Of a stretch of 64,000 bases of DNA, positions 17,280-26,173 are shown piece by piece. Below the pieces are notes generated by a model. That model searched no databases. It saw only the letters and a program-made list of their open reading frames with translations, and had not been told where the DNA came from. Source of the DNA: Anaerolineae bacterium (GTDB taxonomy: Bacteria; Chloroflexota; Anaerolineae; Promineifilales; Promineifilaceae); the NCBI GenBank assembly GCA_023384415.1, contig JAHDWJ010000004.1, forward strand, positions 49,675-113,674. Direction: 5' to 3'. Each line of letters opens with the position of its first letter. Position 1 is the stretch's first letter. The translations under genes were made by a program, and so were the position numbers.

Positions 17280-18029
17280 TCACCCTTTGGGTGGCCACGC
17301 GGCCGCGACCAACTGGGGCAATATTTCTCCTGCCGGGCCGCTCAGGTGATAATCCATCTGGTCTGTGAGAGGGGTGGTTTGGGGGTTAATCTCAATCAGG
17401 ATCGCGCCAACCTGCCGGGCCAGCAAGGGTAAGGATGCAGCCGGCTGCACCAGCCCAGATGTGCCAATAGTGAAAAACAGGTCGGCGGTAGACGCGGCCG
17501 CAAACGCCCCATCTAACGGCTCTGAGGGTAGCGATTCCCCAAACCAGACCACATCAGGTCGCAACAAGCCACCACAGTGAGGGCAGCGGGGGGGAAGTTC
17601 ATCTGTTTCCGGCCAGGAGGAAATGACCACATTTTCGGCAAAACATTTGCTGCGGGCAATATTACCATGCAGCTCCAGCACATAGCTGCTTCCGGCTATC
17701 TGGTGTAAGTTATCCACATTTTGAGTGATAAGGGTAAAGTGAGGCAGATGATTGGCCATTTCTACCAGGGCATAATGACCAGGATTGGGCCTGGCCTGGC
17801 TGACCAACTTGCGCCGCCAGGCGTACCATTCCCATACCAACCGGGGATTTTGCCGGAACGCCTGGGGGGTAGCTAAGGTCATCGGGTCATATTTGGCCCA
17901 TAAGCCGGTTTGGGCTTCGCGGAAGGTAGGGATGCCGCTCTCGGCAGAAATTCCTGCCCCAGTCAGCACTACGACGCGCCGGGCACTCTGTAAGGTTTCA
18001 ATAAGGGAGGGTGGGAAGATGTGAGACAT
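17280..18029 (-). CDS. Sir2-family NAD-dependent protein deacylase (class III-like)
   Basis: 249 residues, normal length. The NAD pocket is VVLTGAGISAESGIPTFR and ITQNVDNLHQ, with catalytic His in ELHGNI. The sequence WEWYAWRR gives Tyr69-x-x-Arg72, the signature of class III sirtuins that remove succinyl or malonyl groups. The zinc module is odd: only one Cys (SKCF) stands where a CxxC pair is usual, followed by RCPHCGG. This may be a three-Cys site or a lineage variant. It is alone on its strand. Confidence 0.9.
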   Translation of the reverse strand: MSHIFPPSLIETLQSARRVVVLTGAGISAESGIPTFREAQTGLWAKYDPMTLATPQAFRQNPRLVWEWYAWRRKLVSQARPNPGHYALVEMANHLPHFTLITQNVDNLHQIAGSSYVLELHGNIARSKCFAENVVISSWPETDELPPRCPHCGGLLRPDVVWFGESLPSEPLDGAFAAASTADLFFTIGTSGLVQPAASLPLLARQVGAILIEINPQTTPLTDQMDYHLSGPAGEILPQLVAAAWPPKG

Positions 18030-18046
18030 AGGTTTACCTGGCCTAT

Positions 18047-18166
18047 CATTCTCTCCCTACTTGGGAAAGGGTAAGTGAGGGCCATCTGTTTTTTGCCCTG
18101 TCATCCTGTCGCTATGTCGGATGTATATCCCCCTCTCCCTACTTGGGAGAGGGTTGGGGTGAGGGC
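18047..18166. repeat. Duplicated CCCTCTCCCTACTTGGGAGAGGG intergenic unit
   Basis: Two copies, about 35 bases each, of CTCTCCCTACTTGGGA followed by AGGGT and GTGAGGGC occur at about 18050 and 18134. Each forms a CCTCTCCC/GGGAGAGG stem with a TACTT loop. They lie between the divergent sirtuin and glycosyltransferase genes. This is a common dispersed intergenic repeat type in environmental bacteria and no gene is visible. Confidence 0.75.
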
Positions 18167-18214
18167 AACCTGTACATAGTGGGCGATTATACCGTGTAAG
18201 TGGATAATGGAGAT

Positions 18215-19462
18215 ATGGCGCGAACAATTCTGCTATTAACGCCGCAGCTGCCTTATCCCCCTCATCAGGGGACGAGTTTGCGGAACTGGCATATTTTGCG
18301 GGGGCTGGCTTTGTCGCACCAGGTGAGCTTATTGAGTTTTGTGGAGCCGGAACAGACAGCGGATGCGGCCGCGCTCCAACCTCTCTATGATTTGTGCCAG
18401 ACCGTTGGCACTGTTCCCGTGCCTACTCGCAGCCGGCTCACCCGCCTGGGTCAACTATTTACCAGCCGCCTGCCTGATATGGCCCATCGCCTGTATGATC
18501 CAGCTTTTGCTTTGCGGCTGCGCCAATGGCTGGAGGCGAACCTGTTTGATATTGTGCAAGTGGAGGGAATAGAGCTGGCCCGCTACATCCAGGTGATTCG
18601 GGAAGCCAGTCCTACCAGTCAAATTCTGTTTGATGATCACAATGCGGAAGCAGAGTTGCAGCGGCGTAATTTTTTAACGGATATGGGGCGGCCAGGACGA
18701 TGGCCTGCGGCCGCATACTCCTTCATCCAAACCCACCGGCTGCGTCGCTTTGAGCGGTGGGCCATGCACCAGGCCACCTGGGTAGTGGCCGTGAGCGAGC
18801 CGGATGCCCGGCAGCTGCGTACCCTGGCCCCGGATAAACCCGTAACCGTCATTCCCAACAGCATAGATACAACGGCTTATCTATTGTCTCCAGGCGGTGA
18901 ACTTAACCACTACCCATTTGACCTGTTATTCATGGGTAAAATGGATTATCGGCCTAATGTGGATGCAGTTCTCTGGTTTGCTGAGATGATCTGGCCGTTG
19001 ATTCAGGCGGTGCGGCCGCAAACTCGCTGGGCCATCGTGGGGCAAAAACCAGATGCCCGGCTTGATCTTTTACGCCGTTATCCCGGAATCACCATTACGG
19101 GGCGCGTAGATGCGGTGCAGCCCTACCTGGCTGGGGCTAGTGTAGTATTGATGCCCTTTCGGGCTGGCAGCGGCACCCGGCTAAAGCTGATTGAAGCGAT
19201 GGCTGCCGGTAAAGCAGTTGTCAGCACCACTCTGGGGGCGGAAGGGTTTCCGGTGCAGTCAGGCCGGGAACTGTTCCTGGCTGATACGCCGGAGTTGTTT
19301 GCTCAGGCCGTGCTGAGGCTGTTGGCTGATAAGGATGAACGGGAAAGGTTGGGCGCGGCCGCAAGCCAGTTCGCCCTACAATATGATTGGCGAGTGGTGG
19401 TTCCCCATTTCACATCCCTGTATGAACATGGCGGCCAAAACGAGCGTGCTGGTGAACGGTAA
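18215..19462 (+). CDS. Glycosyltransferase family 4 (GT-B fold)
   Basis: About 415 residues. The N-terminal half binds the acceptor (TPQLPYPPHQGTSLRNW). The C-terminal glycosyltransferase-1 domain has the donor-site motif ending in E, MPFRAGSGTRLKLIEAMAAG. It transfers an activated sugar, most likely to a lipid or polysaccharide acceptor at the inner face of the membrane. The ATG at 18215 is chosen; a GTG at 18200 is in frame. The 3' end overlaps the next membrane glycosyltransferase gene, so they are likely co-expressed in surface glycan assembly. Confidence 0.87.
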   Translation: MARTILLLTPQLPYPPHQGTSLRNWHILRGLALSHQVSLLSFVEPEQTADAAALQPLYDLCQTVGTVPVPTRSRLTRLGQLFTSRLPDMAHRLYDPAFALRLRQWLEANLFDIVQVEGIELARYIQVIREASPTSQILFDDHNAEAELQRRNFLTDMGRPGRWPAAAYSFIQTHRLRRFERWAMHQATWVVAVSEPDARQLRTLAPDKPVTVIPNSIDTTAYLLSPGGELNHYPFDLLFMGKMDYRPNVDAVLWFAEMIWPLIQAVRPQTRWAIVGQKPDARLDLLRRYPGITITGRVDAVQPYLAGASVVLMPFRAGSGTRLKLIEAMAAGKAVVSTTLGAEGFPVQSGRELFLADTPELFAQAVLRLLADKDERERLGAAASQFALQYDWRVVVPHFTSLYEHGGQNERAGER

Positions 19463-20783
19463 ATCTATTGGGATTGGGATAAGCATCTTGCTGGCGGCCG
19501 CTGCCCTACGTCTGCCTGGGTTGGGGGGACGTAGTCTTTGGCTAGATGAAGCGTATTCCGTCTGGCAGGCGGGGCGGGGACACCTGACCATCTGGGTTAC
19601 GGACCGTGATCCTGTTCATTCTGGTTTATATTACAGTTTGCTGCATCCCTGGCTTCATTTGGGGCAAGAGGAATTTTGGGTGCGTTTGCCTTCGGTCTGG
19701 GCTTCCCTGCTAATGGTGGCGTTGGTATGGTTGTTAGGCCGGCGGTTGGCGGGGGCGGCCGCAGGGCGTTGGGCGGCTTTGTTACTGGCAGTTTCCCCTT
19801 TGGATGTCTGGTATGCCCAGGAAGCACGTATGTACGCCCTGTTGGCCATGAGTGGCCTTTTGTGGGCTGTCGCCTTAACCTGGGCCAGATCAACAGAGCC
19901 GACAGTTGGGTTTTTCCGCTGGTGGACCATACTGCCTCTGGCCGTATTTTTTAGCCTGGGTTTATATTTAGATTTGCCCATGATTTTGTTGTGGGGTGGG
20001 TTAAGTGGGATATGGTTGGCAGATTGGTGGCAGCGCGGCCGCGATCCACAGCCTCTGTTCATCTGGTTAATCGGCTCCTTCTCCGGCGCGTTATTGTCCT
20101 GGCCAGTTTGGTCATTTGTGCCCCCCTGGATTCAAGCGATAGAAGCCCGTTTGCTCTTCCCCCTTTGGTTTTGGGTAGGATTGCTCTTTGTCGGACCGCT
20201 CACGGGGGGATGGGTTATTTTCTTTCTCGGCAGCCAGTTCTTGGGAGATGCGGCGGGGCGGCGATGGCTGCTTTTTCTGAGTGGTTTGCTTTTTATCTGC
20301 CTGGTTTTCTGGATGTTATGGCCGCAGTTGGCTCTGTTTAAACGTTTAGCCGTTTTGTTTTGGCCTTATCTGGTTTTGTGTACCGCCTTTATGTTCAACC
20401 GTTATACTTCCCGTTCCTGGCTCATTGGGCTGGCCAGCCTGGCCCTGTTGGTAACTCTGTTGGGACAGTGGCTCGTTCCTAAGGATGATTGGCGGGGGGT
20501 AGTGGCATATTTGAATGATGCGGCCGCGCCAGGGGATATGGTCTGGCTATCTTCAGTGGCTGACCGGCTGCCGTACATTTATTATCAACCCATCCATCCT
20601 TTCCAACTAGGTGGGGTGGCGCAATTGCAGGAGCGAGGCGCGGCCGCACCCACCATCTGGCTCATTACTAGCTACGGCGGCGATTCAGCCTTGAAAGCCT
20701 GGCTAAATGAAAATCGCACCCTGGCAGGCCACATTCCATTTTATCGTATAGACATCTGGCAATATTCATTGGAGCAACCATGA
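19428..20783 (+). CDS. Membrane glycosyltransferase (GT39/ArnT-like, GT-C fold)
   Basis: About 451 residues with around ten membrane segments. The first external loop carries RLPGLGGRSLWLDEAYSV, with the Asp-Glu pair used for catalysis in polyprenyl-phosphate-sugar-dependent GT-C enzymes. Then follow HPWLHLG and the SPLDVWYAQEARMY motif typical of this family. It probably transfers a sugar from a lipid carrier to protein or lipid outside the membrane. ATG at 19428 is chosen among clustered starts (19422 also possible). It overlaps the previous gene by about 35 bases and the next by 4. Confidence 0.85.
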   Translation: MAAKTSVLVNGKSIGIGISILLAAAALRLPGLGGRSLWLDEAYSVWQAGRGHLTIWVTDRDPVHSGLYYSLLHPWLHLGQEEFWVRLPSVWASLLMVALVWLLGRRLAGAAAGRWAALLLAVSPLDVWYAQEARMYALLAMSGLLWAVALTWARSTEPTVGFFRWWTILPLAVFFSLGLYLDLPMILLWGGLSGIWLADWWQRGRDPQPLFIWLIGSFSGALLSWPVWSFVPPWIQAIEARLLFPLWFWVGLLFVGPLTGGWVIFFLGSQFLGDAAGRRWLLFLSGLLFICLVFWMLWPQLALFKRLAVLFWPYLVLCTAFMFNRYTSRSWLIGLASLALLVTLLGQWLVPKDDWRGVVAYLNDAAAPGDMVWLSSVADRLPYIYYQPIHPFQLGGVAQLQERGAAAPTIWLITSYGGDSALKAWLNENRTLAGHIPFYRIDIWQYSLEQP

Positions 20784-21859
20784 GCTTGCTGCGACTAGAC
20801 CGGTTGCACAAATCATTTAACGGGCAGCCTGTTCTGACCGATATTTCCCTGGAAATTACCGAAGGGCAGACGGTGGTATTGTTAGGGCCAAGCGGCTGCG
20901 GCAAAACTACCCTGCTGCGTCTCATCGCCGGTTTAGAGACAGCCGACAGCGGTCACATCTGGTTTCGGGGAGAAGATTTGAGCCAAAGGCCAGTACACCA
21001 GCGGGGTTTTGGCTACCTGTTTCAGGATTATGCCCTCTTCCCGCACAAAAATGTGGCCGCTAACGTCGCTTTTGGGTTACGGATGCAGGGATGGCCGGTT
21101 GAGAAGCAGCGGCCGCGTGTGGCTGAACTATTAGCTCTGGTTGGGTTGCCAGGGTTTGATCATCGCCCGATTCACGAGCTTTCGGGGGGGGAGCAGCAGC
21201 GGGTGGCTTTGGCACGGGCGTTGGCCCCCGCTCCCCGTTTACTGCTGCTAGATGAACCAATCGGGGCGTTGGATCGGGCCCTGCGAGAGCGACTGCTGGG
21301 AGAACTGCGCTCTATCCTCAAGCAAGCTGGCACAGCGGTAGGGCAGCCGGTCACAGCAATTTATGTAACCCATGATCAAGAAGAGGCGTTTGCCCTGGCT
21401 GATGAACTGGTGGTGATGAATCGCGGCCGCATTGAGCAGCAAGGCCCCCCATTAGAGCTATACAGGCGGCCGCAATCACCCTTCGTAGCCCGTTTTTTGG
21501 GGATGAGCAACATCTTCTCAGGCACCTGGCAGGCTGATGGTCAGGTGCAAACCCCACTGGGTTTGTTGCAAACGGCGAGTTGGGGGGCCATAGGGGACCC
21601 CGTCACGCTGCTCATTCGCCCAGAGGGAGCGCAGGTGATGCCGCTGGATAAGGATGTGCCGAATGGGGTACGCGGCCGCGTGGTAGATATTTCTTTTCGC
21701 GGCCGCAGCCAACTACTCACCCTGGCTTTTCCCGATTACACCCAGTCCATCCAATTCAACCTCGATATCAGCATTCCCCTTCCCCCCATAGACAGCCCAA
21801 TCCATCTCTGGATTGACCCTCTGGCCTGCTGGCCCCTCGATACCAAGACCCGAAACTAG
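20780..21859 (+). CDS. ABC importer ATP-binding protein with TOBE domain (PotA/FbpC type)
   Basis: 359 residues. Walker A is GPSGCGKTT, the Q-loop is LFQDYALFPH, the signature is LSGGEQQRVALARAL, Walker B is LLLLDEPIGALD and the H-loop is YVTHDQEEA. The C-terminal portion (about 240-355) is a TOBE regulatory domain. This is the layout of spermidine, iron, molybdate or sulfate importer ATPases. No permease or binding-protein gene is in the window; the gene instead overlaps a glycosyltransferase by ATGA. The partner membrane subunits must be elsewhere. Confidence 0.88.
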   Translation: MSLLRLDRLHKSFNGQPVLTDISLEITEGQTVVLLGPSGCGKTTLLRLIAGLETADSGHIWFRGEDLSQRPVHQRGFGYLFQDYALFPHKNVAANVAFGLRMQGWPVEKQRPRVAELLALVGLPGFDHRPIHELSGGEQQRVALARALAPAPRLLLLDEPIGALDRALRERLLGELRSILKQAGTAVGQPVTAIYVTHDQEEAFALADELVVMNRGRIEQQGPPLELYRRPQSPFVARFLGMSNIFSGTWQADGQVQTPLGLLQTASWGAIGDPVTLLIRPEGAQVMPLDKDVPNGVRGRVVDISFRGRSQLLTLAFPDYTQSIQFNLDISIPLPPIDSPIHLWIDPLACWPLDTKTRN

Positions 21860-22201
21860 AAACTCCTGAGAAACCTATCTTTCTGTTGCCCTATCCTGGT
21901 TGAGAAGCGTATAATGCGACATAATGGTTGATTCGTGAGTGGCGTATCGGCGTACAAGCAGGCAGCAAAGCAAAATAACTGCCAGGTCTCTCTGGGATTT
22001 CACCACAAAGGCCTTAAGAAGGTAAAGCAACCTGGAGAACCTTTGCTCCCTTTGCCGCCGTAACTACAAAGAAAAGTGGCTATAGACGTCCAGGGTGGTG
22101 GAGCGATGGTAAAACGATTTTGCAAATCGTTTGCCAGTCTGAACGATTTAGAAAATCGTTTTACAAGAGGGCACACCTGGACAGATGCAAAGGAAATAAA
22201 A
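21860..22201. promoter_or_regulatory. Intergenic region with promoter-like boxes before the Uma2 gene
   Basis: This 342-base gap holds a plausible sigma-70 promoter with TTGCCC at 21886-21891 and TATAAT at 21910-21915, spacing 18. Around 22000-22060 are CACCACAAAGGCC words of a dispersed intergenic repeat. The gap ends with a long imperfect palindrome, listed separately. No open frame with a ribosome site is seen. Confidence 0.45.
22109..22164. repeat. 56-base nested palindrome GTAAAACGATTTT...AAAATCGTTTTAC
   Basis: The outer arms GTAAAACGATTTT and AAAATCGTTTTAC can pair. Inside, GCAAATCGTT and AACGATTT give a second set of arms around GCCAGTCTG. The result is a long hairpin 38 bases before the Uma2 start codon. 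No T-run follows. It could be a dispersed palindrome or a 5'-leader structure in the mRNA. Confidence 0.7.
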
Positions 22202-22945
22202 ATGAGCCAAAGCGTGATTGAACTCGAATCATTGGTCGAGGTTGAAGAAATCGCCGAAAGCGTAGTTGATCCCCCTGATCTTGAATCTATCGTTACCGAG
22301 GATGATATCCCCGTGGACAATATTTATTCTGCCAAACAACAACGCCTCTTGGTCGAACCTACCTACACCTCTTGGGATGCCAATATCCGCCGCCTGGCTG
22401 ATGCCAATGTCGGCCTTTTCCGCTCTCCCTATGCCCCCCCCGTCGTCCCCGATATGTTCCTCAGCCTGGATGTCGAAGTGGCCGAAGATTGGTATGCCAA
22501 AGAGCATCGCAGCTATTTCATCTGGGTATTCGGTAAAGCCCCTGAAGTCGTGATTGAGATTGTTTCTAACAAAAAGGGGGGAGAATTAGGGCGTAAGATG
22601 CGCGAATACGCCCGCATGGGTATCTGGTATTGTGTTGTTTACGATCCGCAGCTTCTGATCCAGGATACGGCCTTGCAAATGTATGAACTTCGTGCCGGCA
22701 GTTACCGTGTTAAAGAAACCCCTTTTATGGAAGAGATCGGTCTGGGTCTGACTTTGTGGCAGGGGACTTATGAAGGCAAAGAAGGGCAATGGCTGCGCTG
22801 GTGTGACGAGGTAGGACATCTGCTGCTCACCGGGGCTGAAGCGGCCGCGCAGGAACGACACATTGCTCAAGCCGAGCGGCAGCGAGCCGAACGATTGGCC
22901 GCAAAATTACGTTCTCTGGGTGTTGATCCAGACGCGTTAGAGTGA
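22202..22945 (+). CDS. Uma2-family (DUF820) PD-(D/E)XK nuclease-like protein
   Basis: About 247 residues. The restriction-endonuclease-like core is recognisable as VVPDMFLSLDVE followed by EVVIEIVSNKKGGE, matching the PD and ExK positions of the Uma2 family. A 3'-terminal extension with Gln/Arg/Glu-rich helix (AERQRAERLAAKLRSLG) is typical of the cyanobacterial and Chloroflexota members. The ATG at 22202 follows AAAGGAAATAAA and begins MSQSVIELES; a longer upstream frame would translate the palindrome and is rejected. The biological role of the family is unsettled. Confidence 0.88.
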   Translation: MSQSVIELESLVEVEEIAESVVDPPDLESIVTEDDIPVDNIYSAKQQRLLVEPTYTSWDANIRRLADANVGLFRSPYAPPVVPDMFLSLDVEVAEDWYAKEHRSYFIWVFGKAPEVVIEIVSNKKGGELGRKMREYARMGIWYCVVYDPQLLIQDTALQMYELRAGSYRVKETPFMEEIGLGLTLWQGTYEGKEGQWLRWCDEVGHLLLTGAEAAAQERHIAQAERQRAERLAAKLRSLGVDPDALE

Positions 22946-22977
22946 TGATAGGTTTCGTTTAGAGTAAGGAAAATATT

Positions 22978-24060
22978 ATGACGATTGGTTGGTGGATTGG
23001 TGCCTTTGCTATTATTTTGACCCCTATTATTTTGGCCCATGAGTTAGGCCATTTTATTGCCGCCCGGCTGTGTGGCATTAAGGTAGATGAGTTTGGCCTG
23101 GGGTTCCCCCCGCGTGCCCTGAAACTTTTTACCTGGAAAGGCACCCTGTTTTCCCTTAACTGGATACCGATTGGTGGCTTTGTGCGGCCGGCCGGAGAAG
23201 ATGATCCCAATGTGCCAGGGGGATTGGCCTCGGCCTCCAAGAAGGCCAGGTTCTTTGTCCTGATAGCTGGCGCGGCCGCGAACTTTATCATGGCCCTGGG
23301 GGTTTACTGGGTGGCTTATGCCATCATCGGCTTTCCCGCCTTTGATACCAGTACCATCACCGTCGCCGAAGTCGTTGCCAACTCTCCATCTCAAGAAGCT
23401 GGTTTACAATCTGGCGATATTTTGCGCCAGGCCAATGGAGTTGTGGTGGATGAACTCGATGATCTCTACGCCGCTGTAGATAGCTCCGGGGGCGAACCGA
23501 TTACCTTCCTGGTGGAGCGGGACAGGGAGATGGTTACCCTCATGGTCACCCCTCGGGTAATGGATCTGAATGGGGGTACACGCATGGGGATTGGGCTGCG
23601 TCCAGGCTATTTGGATACCGGGTTAAGGGAGCGGGCTAACCCGCTCGAGGCGATTGGTCTGGCAGCTCAAGAAATCTGGTTTGTCATCTCCACCACCCTA
23701 CGGACGCCGGTCATGCTGCTGAGAGGGGAGGTAACTACCCAGGAAGCCCGTTTTGTTGGCCCCATTGGGATCAGCCAGATCGCCGGTAACACGGCGCAGA
23801 TGACGGTGGAGACGGGGGAATGGTCCCCACTGCTCCGGTTGGTAGGGTTAATTAATGTGGCCCTGGCTTTTACCAATTTGCTGCCTATTCCCGCTTTGGA
23901 TGGGGGTCGGCTGCTATTTGTCATTGTGGAAGCGATACGCGGCCGCCGCATCGAACCAGAACGAGAAGGGTTTGTGCATATGATGGGAATGCTTTTCTTG
24001 CTCGCCCTCATCGTTTTCATCTTTATTCAAGACATTATTAACCCGATTATCCCTTATTAG
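22978..24060 (+). CDS. rseP: Site-2 intramembrane metalloprotease RseP/RasP (M50)
   Basis: 360 residues. The first membrane segment carries the zinc motif HELGHF (His21, Glu22, His25), and the third zinc ligand lies in the last conserved segment NLLPIPALDGGRLLF. A PDZ domain (about 125-200; ANSPSQEAGLQSGDILRQ) sits between. The family cuts membrane-bound anti-sigma factors and signal-peptide remnants within the lipid bilayer. ATG at 22978 follows AGGAAAATATT. No dxr or cdsA neighbour is present. Confidence 0.93.
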   Translation: MTIGWWIGAFAIILTPIILAHELGHFIAARLCGIKVDEFGLGFPPRALKLFTWKGTLFSLNWIPIGGFVRPAGEDDPNVPGGLASASKKARFFVLIAGAAANFIMALGVYWVAYAIIGFPAFDTSTITVAEVVANSPSQEAGLQSGDILRQANGVVVDELDDLYAAVDSSGGEPITFLVERDREMVTLMVTPRVMDLNGGTRMGIGLRPGYLDTGLRERANPLEAIGLAAQEIWFVISTTLRTPVMLLRGEVTTQEARFVGPIGISQIAGNTAQMTVETGEWSPLLRLVGLINVALAFTNLLPIPALDGGRLLFVIVEAIRGRRIEPEREGFVHMMGMLFLLALIVFIFIQDIINPIIPY

Positions 24061-24090
24061 CTGCTTTTGCCATCTCGCCGCCTCAGTCAC

Positions 24091-24166
24091 CGATTCGGGC
24101 GCTGCGAATTGGCTTTTTTGAACCCCATAAAACGTGAAGCGTGAATCCGCGCTTCACGTTTTCTTT
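24091..24166 (+). terminator. Rho-independent terminator(s) after rseP
   Basis: The strong hairpin AAAACGTGAAGC/GCTTCACGTTTT (24129-24162) is followed by CTTTT. Just before it, ATTCG/CGAAT followed by TGGCTTTTTT (24092-24119) could be a weaker terminator. Both lie after the rseP stop codon. Confidence 0.8.
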
Positions 24167-24182
24167 TGTGATAAGGTAGCTA

Positions 24183-24262
24183 CTAACCGCAAAGCCGCAA
24201 AGCGCACAAAGTCCCTCAAGAAATTCTTAGCGATCTTGGCGTCTTCGCGGTGAAATTCTTGT
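24183..24262. repeat. Dispersed CGCAAAG-type intergenic repeat
   Basis: Words such as CGCAAAGCCGCAAAGCGCACA, GATCTTGGCGTCTTCGCGG and TGAAATTCTTGTG recur at 57615-57715 (CCGCCAAGACGCCA ... TTTGCGTCTTAGCGGTG) and, in part, at 27907-27935 and 22003-22020. This is a well-spread intergenic family in environmental genomes. It has no coding potential. Confidence 0.7.
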
Positions 24263-24295
24263 GTGCTTTAGTCGTGACGTGACAAGGAAAAAATA

Positions 24296-25255
24296 GTGAG
24301 TAAAACCAAAAACACCCGTCCATTGGCCGCGCTGTTGGATGATCTGGCCTCAGATCAACCGCTGGCTTTGGCTTCGTTGTATCGGCTTTCTGATTTAACT
24401 CAGGCTGAGTTGGATCTGTTCACCCAGCGATGGGGGCAGCTTTCCCCAGAACGCCGCTTTACCGTTGTTCAACACCTGGCGGATATTAGCGAAGAGAATT
24501 TCCAGGTGGATTTTGCCCCGATTTTTACTTATTGTTTGCAGGACGCGGCCGCGCCGGTGCGTCAGGCCGCCTTAGAAGGGCTGTGGGACACGGATGATAC
24601 CAAACTGATTACCCCTTTGCTGGACCTGTTTCACCATGATCCGGTGGTAGAGGTGCGGGCGGCCGCGGCCGCAGCTTTAGGCCATTTTGTTTTGCTCACC
24701 GAATGGGGGCAATTTAAGCCGACCACGACGGCCCGCATTGTCACAGCCCTGCTTGCCCAACTAGACAACCCTCACACGGCGATGCCCGTGCGCCGGGCTG
24801 CCCTGGAAGCGGTTTCCAGTGCGGCCCATGAGCGAGTACCCGCTTTGATTGCGGCCGCGTATGAGGATGATCGCGAGGAAATGAAAGCGGCCGCGTTGTA
24901 CGCTATGGGCAGCCAGGCTGATCCCCGTTGGCTCAAACAGATACGCTTAGAGTTAGAGAACCCATCCCCACTTCTGCGCGAAGAAGCCGTCCGGGCCGCC
25001 GGGAACCTCGGTGGGAGCGATCTGGTAGAGCCGCTCATCGAGATTTTGCACCATGACGATGATCTCAGCGTACAACTGGCAGCCGTAGCTGCATTAGGGC
25101 AAATTGGCAGTGAGCAAGCGCGGGAAGCCCTGGCTACCCTTTTGCCTGATGCTGAAGCCGAACCGCTGCGTGAGGCAATTGAGGAAGCGTTAGAAGAAGT
25201 TGATATGTTTGCCAGTCTCAGCCTCTTTGACCTCGGGGCAGACGAAGAAGAATAA
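24296..25255 (+). CDS. HEAT-repeat protein
   Basis: 319 residues made of HEAT/PBS-lyase-type helical repeats: DAAAPVRQAALEGLWD, DPVVEVRAAAAAALGHF, TAMPVRRAALEAVSS, SPLLREEAVRAAGNLGG and LSVQLAAVAALGQIG. No catalytic domain or signal peptide is present, so it is probably a cytosolic scaffold or adaptor. It starts with GTG preceded by AAGGAAAAAATA. It lies six bases before the AEC transporter gene and is likely co-transcribed with it. Confidence 0.87.
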   Translation: MSKTKNTRPLAALLDDLASDQPLALASLYRLSDLTQAELDLFTQRWGQLSPERRFTVVQHLADISEENFQVDFAPIFTYCLQDAAAPVRQAALEGLWDTDDTKLITPLLDLFHHDPVVEVRAAAAAALGHFVLLTEWGQFKPTTTARIVTALLAQLDNPHTAMPVRRAALEAVSSAAHERVPALIAAAYEDDREEMKAAALYAMGSQADPRWLKQIRLELENPSPLLREEAVRAAGNLGGSDLVEPLIEILHHDDDLSVQLAAVAALGQIGSEQAREALATLLPDAEAEPLREAIEEALEEVDMFASLSLFDLGADEEE

Positions 25256-25261
25256 CCTGTT

Positions 25262-26173
25262 TTGTCTACTATAACCGACGTTCTTCTCAACAACATCTTA
25301 CCCATTTTTATCGTCGCCGCCATTGGTTTTGCTTTGCGTAGAGGCATGGGGCTAGATGTCAGAACCGTGGCTCGTGTCACCTTCAACGGTTTTAGTCCCT
25401 GCCTGGTTTTTTACTCTCTGGTTACCGTAAAACTCAACGGAAGTGAACTGTTGTCGTTGGGGGCATTCACCGTTATTACGATTCTCTTGATGGGGCTGTT
25501 GGGCTGGCTTATTGGGTGGTTACTGCGGCTTTCGCGTCTGGATCGGGCGGCTTTGATATTGGCGCTTATGTTTGTCAACGGGGGCAATTATGGTCTCACC
25601 TTATTGACCTTGCGGTATGGGGATGAAGGGGTGGCGCGGGGTGTTGTTTACTTTGTTATCAGCACTATTTTAGCTTATTCCCTGGGCGTTTTAATCGCTT
25701 CGGCCGGCCGCCGCACTGTTAAACAAGCGTTGGCCCAACTGCTGCGTGTACCGGCTGTGTATGCCGTCATCCTGGCTCTGGTTGTGTACAGCTTTGATTT
25801 GCATTTGCCAGGACCACTGCTCAAAGGTATAGAAATTGCCGCTGGAGGGGCTATTCCGGTGATGCTTCTGGTCTTGGGGATGCAGTTGGCTGATTTGCGT
25901 CAGATGGAAGGGTTGAAACTGGCCTGGTTAGCGGCTGGTTTGCGTTTGGGGGTGGCGCCGCTGCTGGCCTTGATTGTGGCGAATGGCCTGGGCCTGGTAG
26001 GTTTGGGCCGGGCGGCGATGTTGTTGGAAGCGAGTATGCCAACAGCGGTGTTGGTGACGGTGCTGGCCACAGAGTATGATGTGCGGCCACGGCTCATCAC
26101 CACCATTGTTGTCCTCTCCACTTTACTCAGCCCCTTCTCCCTGGCTGTTTTCATCGCCTGGGCGGGGTTGTGA
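25262..26173 (+). CDS. AEC-family (auxin efflux carrier-like) transporter
   Basis: 303 residues with about ten membrane segments in two five-helix halves. Family features include the first-half NGGNYGLTLL and the closing half VATEYDVRPRLIT with helices rich in Gly, Leu and Val. Bacterial members export organic acids or other small anions; the substrate here is unknown. The start is TTG at 25262, seven bases after the HEAT gene stop, with GAAGAAGAA upstream. Its last 51 bases overlap the opposite-strand epimerase gene tail to tail. Confidence 0.85.
   Translation: MSTITDVLLNNILPIFIVAAIGFALRRGMGLDVRTVARVTFNGFSPCLVFYSLVTVKLNGSELLSLGAFTVITILLMGLLGWLIGWLLRLSRLDRAALILALMFVNGGNYGLTLLTLRYGDEGVARGVVYFVISTILAYSLGVLIASAGRRTVKQALAQLLRVPAVYAVILALVVYSFDLHLPGPLLKGIEIAAGGAIPVMLLVLGMQLADLRQMEGLKLAWLAAGLRLGVAPLLALIVANGLGLVGLGRAAMLLEASMPTAVLVTVLATEYDVRPRLITTIVVLSTLLSPFSLAVFIAWAGL

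Noticed and set aside
22076..22201. N-terminal extension of the Uma2 protein
   Set aside because: It translates a palindromic repeat; a good ribosome site precedes the later ATG at 22202.
24772..25386. 204-residue minus-strand frame inside the HEAT gene
   Set aside because: Low-complexity Ser/Arg/Ala composition caused by the GC-rich complementary strand; no family match by eye.
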